The translations under genes and the position numbers were made by a program. From DATADD01 sp046262355 (lineage in GTDB: Bacteria > Actinomycetota > CADDZG01 > WHSQ01), in contig JBHEMX010000062.1 in NCBI GenBank assembly GCA_046262355.1, positions 1-11,340 of the forward strand: a DNA stretch of 11,340 nucleotides, in the 5' to 3' direction. This document shows positions 6,492-11,340 of this stretch, in pieces. Every line of letters starts with the position of its first letter. The first letter of the stretch is position 1. The notes under the pieces were generated by a model that had not been told where the DNA came from, did not search any database, and was given only the letters and a program-made list of their open reading frames with translations.

Positions 6492-8504
6492 CTACGAGAC
6501 CATGTCAGCGAAGGCGAGCGCACCAGAGGTCCACTTAGACGCGCCCCAGGACGTGTCGCAGATATTCCTTGCGGTTGAGCGGATTCTGGTCCGTCCGCGG
6601 CCGGGTCGGCTCGTCCCGCGGATCGGTTTATAGCAGTGAAACGCTGATTCCAGCAGGCCTTCGCCGCGAGTCAGCGCCGGCAACCGTTGCTGCAGCTCGT
6701 GCACTCGAGCTGCAGGAATCTCACCCTCCAGCGTGCATGACGATCCCCGCATTACCTGTGTTTGCAGAACAGCGCTCAGCCCTGGCAGCCCCCGTAATGT
6801 CGATCCGAGTGTGTCTACCGGGCCCTCGATGTGGAAGCGGTGGATTGGCTCACACACAATGGTGCCAGCCTGCTTCAGCGCGCTCATTAGAACCAGCGGC
6901 GTCAGGTTGCGGAAGTCCCTAGCCGTGCTCCCTGGCGACTGATATCCGGAATGCGTCATTTTGACCGAGCAGTCGGTGACCTGCCATCCGTAAAGACCCT
7001 GCTCCAGCGTTTTCTCCACGGTGTGCTCGACTGCCTTCGCGAAATCCTCGACTGTCTTGTAGACAAAGAGCGGGATCGATCCGAGCTTGACCTCCAGCTG
7101 GAATTCCAAGCCTGAATTGGTAGGGGCCGGATCGATGCGTAGCCCGATGGTGGCGAGGAATGGATTCGGCGCCTTGCCGATTATCTCGACGGACTCACCG
7201 GCGCCGACCGGCCGTTCGATGCAGATCGTCGTTGTCTCCCGAAAACCGACGTCGACATTGAAGTCGTTCGCCAGTGTTGCCTGAATGACTTCTTTCTGCA
7301 CTTCACCGTAAAGCGAGACGAACATTTCCTGTCGAGTATCATCCTGCCGTACGTCGATTAGTGGGTCTTGCTCAGCGAGCTGCGCGAGCGCAACCCGTAG
7401 CGCACCTCCATCGGCGGGACGGCGGGGAACGATGACCGTTTCGAGAGTCGGTGGGGCGAAATGGTGATGCCCCGCAGTCGATCGCGATATGCCGATCGAG
7501 TCGCCGATCTGGATATCGCTGAGACCCCATAGCTTTCCAATCTGCCCAGCGGCGACAGATGCATGCTGGACAGCCGTGCCGCGGTCGAAGACACCGATCG
7601 CGGTCACCTTCCGCTCGCCATCCCCGCGGAAGCGCAGCCGGTCTCGCGTTCGTACCGTTCCTGAGAACATCCGAACGAACGCGATCTTCTCCCCGGCCGA
7701 TCCCCGTTCGACCTTGAACACGGTGCCCGAAACAGGGCCCTCGACATCGCCTTCGGCCGCCGGCAGCAACTCTCCCATACCAGTCATCAACGAATCCACG
7801 CCGGCACCCGTGATTGCCGAGCCGAAGAACACCGGATGCACCAGCCCACTGCTCGTCTGCGCCGCGAGCGCGCCCCGCAGGTCCGAGTGCAAGAGCTTCG
7901 TCTCGTTGTCGACGTATTTGGCCAGAACCGAATCATCCTGCTCAGCAAGCAAATCGACCAGTCTGTCCGAGAAAGCAACATCTGCCGCACCAAAGGGTGT
8001 GAAATCAGCCCCGCGCGTTCCTTGGTCCCGGACCGATCCCATGGCGACTGGCGCGTGCGTGAGCTTCTCGGAAATGTCCCGAAAAACGCTTTCATGTCGC
8101 GCGCCGGCGCGATCGATCTTGTTTACGAAGATGAGGGACGGGATGTGCAGGTGCTGCAGCGCCCGCATCAAGACGCGCGTCTGCGGCTGCACACCCTCCA
8201 CCGCGGAGATCACCAGCACAGCGCCGTCGAGCACGCTCAACACTCGTTCCACCTCAGCGATGAAATCCGGGTGGCCGGGCGTGTCGATCAGGTTGACCGC
8301 GACGTCATCGATGACGAACGACACGACGGCGGACTTGATCGTGATGCCACGTTTCCGTTCCAGCGCCAATGAATCGGTCTGGGTACTGCCGTCATCGACG
8401 CTGCCGATCTCGTCGATGACACCGGCGGCGTAGAGCAGCCGCTCGGTGAGGGTTGTCTTACCGGCGTCTACATGCGCCAAAATCCCCAAATTGAGCGTTT
8501 CCAT
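6492..8504 (-). CDS. Tetracycline-resistance ribosomal protection protein, Otr(A)/TetM-like, frameshifted near its C-terminus
   Basis: This is an EF-G-like GTPase of the TetM/TetO/Otr(A) family, which binds the ribosome and displaces tetracycline from the A site. G-domain motifs are complete: AHVDAGKTT (10-18), RGITI (52-56), DTPGH (74-78), NKID (128-131) and GSA (228-230). Domain IV carries the drug-displacing loop as YQSPGST (521-527), against YSPVST in TetM; the key proline is kept but the next residue is Gly instead of Val. LTPLVLMSALKQAGT and EPIHRF follow as in Otr(A). As written the frame gives 670 aa, but from ~6617 the family C-terminus (PRTDQNPLNRKEYLRHVLGR) lies in another frame and stops at TAA 6535-6537; adding one G at 6615-6617 would give 656 aa. 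The start ATG 8504 has GAGGA at 8516-8520, somewhat far. The gene is lower in GC than lhr (single 60-base lines count 50-68% against 73-83%), which suggests transfer. Confidence 0.93.
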   Translation of the reverse strand: METLNLGILAHVDAGKTTLTERLLYAAGVIDEIGSVDDGSTQTDSLALERKRGITIKSAVVSFVIDDVAVNLIDTPGHPDFIAEVERVLSVLDGAVLVISAVEGVQPQTRVLMRALQHLHIPSLIFVNKIDRAGARHESVFRDISEKLTHAPVAMGSVRDQGTRGADFTPFGAADVAFSDRLVDLLAEQDDSVLAKYVDNETKLLHSDLRGALAAQTSSGLVHPVFFGSAITGAGVDSLMTGMGELLPAAEGDVEGPVSGTVFKVERGSAGEKIAFVRMFSGTVRTRDRLRFRGDGERKVTAIGVFDRGTAVQHASVAAGQIGKLWGLSDIQIGDSIGISRSTAGHHHFAPPTLETVIVPRRPADGGALRVALAQLAEQDPLIDVRQDDTRQEMFVSLYGEVQKEVIQATLANDFNVDVGFRETTTICIERPVGAGESVEIIGKAPNPFLATIGLRIDPAPTNSGLEFQLEVKLGSIPLFVYKTVEDFAKAVEHTVEKTLEQGLYGWQVTDCSVKMTHSGYQSPGSTARDFRNLTPLVLMSALKQAGTIVCEPIHRFHIEGPVDTLGSTLRGLPGLSAVLQTQVMRGSSCTLEGEIPAARVHELQQRLPALTRGEGLLESAFHCYKPIRGTSRPGRGRTRIRSTARNICDTSWGASKWTSGALAFADMVS
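6535..6617 (-). other. Out-of-frame copy of the expected C-terminus of the resistance protein
   Basis: Reading the minus strand one base out of register from the main frame, codons down to TAA at 6535-6537 encode DEPTRPRTDQ, then NPLNRKEYLRHVLGRV and stop. Basic Arg/Asn-Pro-Leu-x-Arg tails of this form end Otr(A)-like proteins. 22 of its 26 sense codons end in G or C. The simplest reading is loss of one G from the GGG of the coding strand (CCC at 6615-6617 on the plus strand), either in the genome or in the assembly. Confidence 0.8.
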
Positions 8505-8569
8505 TGAGCTTCATGTCCTCTAAATAGGTGGCAATTCCCTTCTGCATGGACATTGAAAGCTCGCCGCAT
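8468..8569 (-). CDS. Possible 33-aa leader peptide overlapping the resistance gene start
   Basis: On the minus strand AGGAG (8580-8576) lies 6 bases before ATG 8569, a better ribosome binding site than that of the resistance gene itself. The 33-codon frame begins MRRAFNVHAEGN, carries three tryptophans near its end (WKRSIWGFWRM) and stops at TAG 8468, 37 bases inside the resistance gene. Its second half is constrained by the resistance gene's own codons, so only the first ~22 codons carry independent information. Ribosome-protection genes such as tet(M) are known to have short translated leaders that take part in drug-dependent attenuation; here the overlap suggests translational coupling or interference instead. 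This is an inference from the ribosome binding site and layout; the peptide resembles nothing I recognise. Confidence 0.35.
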   Translation of the reverse strand: MRRAFNVHAEGNCHLFRGHEAQWKRSIWGFWRM

Positions 8570-8602
8570 TTCGCTCTCCTTGGTCGGTCGGCTGATGTCG
8601 AG

Positions 8603-8632
8603 AGTACAGCGGATGACCACTCCGGATGGCAA
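8603..8632 (-). promoter_or_regulatory. Candidate promoter of the resistance gene
   Basis: On the minus strand TTGCCA (8632-8627) is followed after 18 bases by TGTACT (8608-8603). The pair matches a housekeeping sigma pattern moderately well. Transcription would begin near 8596, about 27 bases before the leader-peptide ATG and 92 before the resistance gene. It is the best match I found in the upstream region. Confidence 0.3.
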
Positions 8633-8756
8633 CTGACTTGTTGGGGGATCAGCAGCAAGCCGGCGCTCTGCGCCAAGTCCACTGCCCCAAGGGAGCGCCT
8701 GAGGCACGGAGAACGGCGCGCGCACAACCATCGTGCAACATGCAAGTTTCCCTTGT

Positions 8757-8770
8757 GCCTGGGGCCAGGC
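8757..8770. repeat. Inverted repeat between the resistance gene and the DinB remnant
   Basis: GCCTGG and CCAGGC are perfect 6-base arms around GG. The repeat lies in the divergent region between the resistance gene (-) and the DinB remnant (+), about 125 bases upstream of the candidate promoter of the former. It could be an operator, but its distance from that promoter is a weakness. Confidence 0.22.
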
Positions 8771-8840
8771 GTAATCTCCGCGCTAAGCCATGTGGGGCGC
8801 GCGGATAAGAGAACAGAGCCGAGCCCAGAAGGGAGCTACC

Positions 8841-8933
8841 GTGACCGCTGCAGACCTGCTGAGTGACGCATTCGGTAGGATTCGTGGTGTCGTCCATCGC
8901 ATGCGGGACAGGCAGCGTTCGCCTGCGGGATAG
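8841..8933 (+). pseudogene. N-terminal remnant of a DinB-family (DUF664-like) protein
   Basis: A GTG at 8841 has GGGAG (8831-8835) five bases upstream and opens with VTAADLLSDAFGRIRGVVHR, which is how I recall many actinobacterial DinB/DUF664 proteins beginning (typically M-T-A-x-x-L-L-x-D-A-F-G-R-I-R-x-x-V-H). These are small four-helix metal-binding enzymes related to mycothiol-dependent isomerases and S-transferases. The family normally runs to about 150-170 aa, with an 'ANSIAWLVWHLTR' helix carrying a metal-binding His about 30 residues further on. Here similarity ends at ~8900 and the frame stops at TAG 8931 after 30 residues. I looked for the next helix in all three forward frames to ~9000 and did not find it, so the rest has been deleted or replaced. 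Such a fragment should be non-functional. A true 30-aa peptide is the less likely alternative. Confidence 0.5.
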
Positions 8934-9158
8934 TCGACCGTTAGCCGACCCGGGCAGAGATCGTCTCCCAAAGTGAAGTAGGAGCGCTTAGCGGCGAACG
9001 ACAGGTGGGGGAGCCGTGGATGCGCTTTGGCCAGCCTCGACTCTTTCGTGGCGACGCAGTAGATGCGCCGCAAGCTTGACCCTCCCGACTACGTGACGAG
9101 GCGCTCCACGGGGCGCGCCCGCGGCTCGCTCGGTACGAAATGCGGTTTCCTCGCGAGG
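8934..9158. other. Spacer after the DinB remnant; one doubtful minus-strand ORF
   Basis: No gene is firmly supported. On the minus strand a TTG at 9073 is preceded by GGGAGG seven bases upstream and opens a 96-codon frame to 8783; its first ~52 codons are about 75% GC-ending and read smoothly (for example HPRLPHLSFAAKRSYFTLGD). The rest runs antisense through the DinB remnant. It may be a small gene, gene debris or chance. Short palindromes CCTCGCGAGG (9149-9158) and GGGCGCGCCC (9111-9120) lie just past the end of the glycosylase gene; neither has a loop or T-tract. Confidence 0.3.
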
Positions 9159-10298
9159 TCATGCGATCGAGATCTTCGTCACCTCACCGATTAACGAAGT
9201 GTAGGGCGCGAGTGCCGCTTCGACATCGGCTCTCGATCCACCGTTCTTGCGGAAGAGCTTGACATGGACCGTCGTGCCCTTCGGCTTGCTTTCGTGCGTC
9301 CAAACCCCGACCACGCGACCGCCGCGCGTCACCACCTGAGACACCCATGCCCCCTTCCGATACACCTCGCTCTTGCGCACCTTGGGGACGAGGCTGTCAT
9401 GCGGCAGAGCGGCGAGCGTGTAGGCATCGAACATCGGGAGCATCCGTACGTGGTCGTCCTCTACGGCGGCCTCGAGGGATGCGAGGTCGCTGGACAGGAT
9501 GTATGCCCTGTCGCCCTCACGATCGACGAGCAGAACTTGATCTCCGAGGGCCGCTAGCATCTCGTTGGCGCCGGCGGGATTGAAGCCCCACCAGCGGGCG
9601 AACTCCTCACGTGTCGCCGGGCCGTGCGAGGCAAGGTAGCGTTTGAAGACCTCGCCCAAAGCGTCCTCGACGGGAGGCGGCTCCCTCCACTCCTCCAACC
9701 ACTGCTCGGGGCGAGTGAACGTGACCTTGCGTCCTTCGTTTGGCCCGAAGCACAGCCTCCCTTCGGCGGCCACGATCTTTAGAACCGAACCCCAGCCGGC
9801 TCGCATGAGCTCGTCCAAGGCAGCGTTGCGCGTGATGCGATGCACCTCATCAGCCAGCGCCTCTCGTGTGAGACAGGTTCCGTCGAGCGCCTTGGGGATG
9901 GTCTCGATCGCCGCCCGGACGTCCTCGGCGCTGATGCCGAACGCCTTCTGCCAGTACGGCTTGTTCCAGGTGCGACGCGTGGCCGATGCCGACGCCCATA
10001 CCGGAAGGTCGCTCGGATCGAGGTAATGGATCGTGCCGCGCATCATCCACGTCTTGACGAGGGTCCTGCTCTTGTAAAGAGCGCGCTCGACCGCACCCGT
10101 GGCGAGGCCGTCCATGCGTACGGCACACTGCAGCTCGGCGGCGGAGTGAACCTGGGCCTGGATACCGCCGAGGTCGCGCGCGACCCGGCGCAGAGAGCGG
10201 CGGCGAAGCTGCTCCACGAGATGCATCCGCGCGAGGCGGAACGCGCTCGTCTGGTCCCAGGTCACCGATGCTTGCGGAACGGGTTTCCTCGCGCCCAC
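9159..10298 (-). CDS. Winged-helix HTH_42 protein, AlkZ-like (AZL) DNA glycosylase
   Basis: The 379-aa product belongs to the HTH_42 (PF06224) superfamily, which includes the DNA glycosylases AlkZ (unhooks azinomycin crosslinks) and YcaQ/AlkX. These remove bulky or crosslinking N7-alkylpurines. Visible marks are the N-terminal TWDQTSAFRLARMHL, LGGIQAQVHSAAELQ with the catalytic-type QxQ at 47-49, TWMMRGTIHYL (83-93), EEFARWWGF (231-239), LPMFDAYTLA (287-296) and the C-terminal GRVVGVWTHE (327-336). The QxQ form marks the AlkZ-like branch; YcaQ/AlkX proteins carry QxD. The start is GTG 10298 with AGGA seven bases upstream; the next Met (residue 25) would remove the conserved N-terminus. There is no biosynthetic cluster beside it, so self-resistance to a named product cannot be claimed. 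The lesion it repairs is unknown. It is close to full family length and intact. Confidence 0.88.
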   Translation of the reverse strand: MGARKPVPQASVTWDQTSAFRLARMHLVEQLRRRSLRRVARDLGGIQAQVHSAAELQCAVRMDGLATGAVERALYKSRTLVKTWMMRGTIHYLDPSDLPVWASASATRRTWNKPYWQKAFGISAEDVRAAIETIPKALDGTCLTREALADEVHRITRNAALDELMRAGWGSVLKIVAAEGRLCFGPNEGRKVTFTRPEQWLEEWREPPPVEDALGEVFKRYLASHGPATREEFARWWGFNPAGANEMLAALGDQVLLVDREGDRAYILSSDLASLEAAVEDDHVRMLPMFDAYTLAALPHDSLVPKVRKSEVYRKGAWVSQVVTRGGRVVGVWTHESKPKGTTVHVKLFRKNGGSRADVEAALAPYTSLIGEVTKISIA

Positions 10299-10591
10299 AC
10301 AGACATCCTATGAGCAGCTCGCCGCCTCCGGACGCCCTGGGCTCGGCCCCGCAACACGGAATTGACTGCAGGTTGAGACGTCCATGGCCGACGACGAGTA
10401 GCGCGCCGAGGTCGCTGCCTTGCTGCCTGTTCCACGATCTGGTTGCACCCGGTCGAATGGGCGACATGAGCGCCGCGAGGGTTCCGAGAAAGACAGGTAG
10501 AGGACTTGCCGAGGACCGGGGAAGTAGCGTCAACCTCTCGCCCCTCCGGGTAGCATCAGCGACGGCCGCGATCGAGGGGGAGGCAGAGGCG
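10299..10591. other. Divergent spacer between the glycosylase and the secreted protein
   Basis: The glycosylase (-) and the secreted protein (+) diverge from this 293-base stretch. The frame of the secreted protein is open back to an ATG at 10310, but the extra 94 residues are Pro/Ser/Arg-rich and would bury the signal peptide, so I treat it as non-coding. TAGCAT at 10551-10556 could be a -10 element for the plus-strand gene, with only a poor -35 (GTCAAC, 10529-10534). Nothing else is seen. Confidence 0.45.
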
Positions 10592-11340
10592 ATGGGGAAA
10601 AAGCGAAGCAGGTTGCGCAACGCGACCACGTCGGTGCAACACCGGAGCAAATGGGTCGGCCTACTGGCGGCGGGGACCCTGTTGATCACGGTGGTGCCGT
10701 CGGCGAACGGTCTGACGTTCTCTCGAGCGACAACAACCAAGGCCCGGCCGAACGGAGTTGAGCAAGAGTCCCACGCCACCGCTCTGCGAGCCGGCGCAGT
10801 GGCAGCCGGTAAGAAGAAATGGCTCTTCGGCAAGCTCTCCCACACCTATGAGCAGAACCCCGTGAGCGGGACCGTAAAGGTGAGCACCATCGAGATGGTC
10901 GGCTACAAGGGGAAGAAGAACACAACCTTCCCGCGGGTCGGCAAGGTGTACCTCGGTTCGGTCTGGATGGGCAGGGCGGGCGACTCCACGGCCGGGGACG
11001 AGATCGTTGCCGAGGTCGTCCTGCCTGGTAAGACCAAGCTCGCGATCAAGAACTCCGTCAAGAAGCGCAAGGTCAAGTGCTACAAGGGCAAGGGAACGGT
11101 CAGCTCCAGGAGGCTCAGGGGCAAGAAGTGCCCCAACCGGCCCCGCAGAGGCGCCTACGGCTGGAGATTCGTTCCCCGCAAGGGCTTCTGGGACGTCCCC
11201 ACCGGCTGGTGGGTGGAGGTCCGCTTCCCGCTCCGCTCCTCCAAGCGTCTCAAGGGCCTGACCGGCAGCCCGCACCGGTGCCTCATCGGCGCGATCCACA
11301 ACCTGAGCGGATACGTCCTCGGCGACGGGTGGGACGCTCC
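10592..11340 (+). CDS. Secreted lysine-rich protein of unknown function (partial, 3' end outside window)
   Basis: The frame starts at ATG 10592 with GGGGGAGG (10576-10583) eight bases upstream and runs off the right edge with no stop, giving 249 visible codons. A Sec signal peptide is clear: a basic start (MGKKRSRLRNATTSVQHRSK), hydrophobic WVGLLAAGTLLITVVP, then SANG as a probable cleavage site near residue 40. A low-complexity linker follows to ~72, then a Lys/Arg-rich, Gly/Val/Tyr-rich region with a beta-strand look: SGTVKVSTIEMVGYKG, FPRVGKVYLGSVWMGRAGD, DEIVAEVVLPGKTKLAI, and YGWRFVPRKGFWDVPTGWWV. Three cysteines are visible (in VKCYKG, KKCPNR and HRCLIG), possibly disulphide-forming outside the cell. 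I recognise no named family and assign no function. It may be wall- or nucleic-acid-associated given its charge, but that is only a guess from composition. Confidence 0.85.
   Translation, partial: MGKKRSRLRNATTSVQHRSKWVGLLAAGTLLITVVPSANGLTFSRATTTKARPNGVEQESHATALRAGAVAAGKKKWLFGKLSHTYEQNPVSGTVKVSTIEMVGYKGKKNTTFPRVGKVYLGSVWMGRAGDSTAGDEIVAEVVLPGKTKLAIKNSVKKRKVKCYKGKGTVSSRRLRGKKCPNRPRRGAYGWRFVPRKGFWDVPTGWWVEVRFPLRSSKRLKGLTGSPHRCLIGAIHNLSGYVLGDGWDA

Noticed and set aside
9111..9158. Palindromes GGGCGCGCCC and CCTCGCGAGG as a terminator of the glycosylase gene
   Set aside because: Both are loopless palindromes with no T-tract on the minus strand, so they would not form terminator hairpins.
10310..10591. 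N-terminal extension of the secreted protein to ATG 10310
   Set aside because: It would put 94 low-complexity residues before a well-formed signal peptide, and the ATG at 10592 has a far better ribosome binding site.

Overview
The window comes from a high-GC bacterium, most likely an actinomycete in the broad sense. The evidence is GC-ending codons throughout the DNA-repair genes, a LigC-type ATP-dependent DNA ligase that resembles the mycobacterial enzyme almost end to end, a full-length actinobacterial-type Lhr helicase, and a truncated cyclase/AAA-type regulator whose TPR tail resembles those of Thermoleophilia/Gaiella-like soil actinobacteria. The class is an inference; no rRNA or tRNA gene is present to settle it.

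Layout, left to right. (1) 3-449 (+): C-terminal TPR end of a large regulator that enters from the left edge. (2) 450-760: gene-free DNA with coding-like fragments but no supportable gene. (3) 761-5041 (-): lhr, a very large DNA-repair helicase. (4) 5244-6320 (+): ligC, diverging from lhr across a 202-bp spacer. (5) 6492-8504 (-): an Otr(A)-like tetracycline-resistance ribosomal protection protein, convergent with ligC. It lies in visibly lower-GC DNA, has an apparent one-base frameshift near its C-terminus and is overlapped at its start by a short upstream ORF with a strong ribosome binding site. (6) 8841-8933 (+): what looks like the first ~20 codons of a broken DinB-family gene. (7) 9159-10298 (-): a winged-helix HTH_42 protein of the AlkZ-like (AZL) DNA glycosylase type, with a QxQ catalytic motif. 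(8) 10592 to the right edge (+): the start of a secreted, lysine-rich protein of no recognised family.

How the genes relate. Three genes (lhr, ligC and the AZL glycosylase) make a plausible DNA-damage group: base excision or crosslink unhooking, 3'-to-5' helicase/translocase, and nick sealing. Only lhr and ligC share a control region. The tetracycline-resistance gene sits between ligC and the glycosylase like an insertion: its base composition differs, gene debris lies beside it, and the repair genes flank it. I see no rRNA, tRNA, CRISPR array, insertion sequence or prophage. The points most worth checking are the frameshifted C-terminus and possible leader peptide of the resistance gene, and the QxQ glycosylase.
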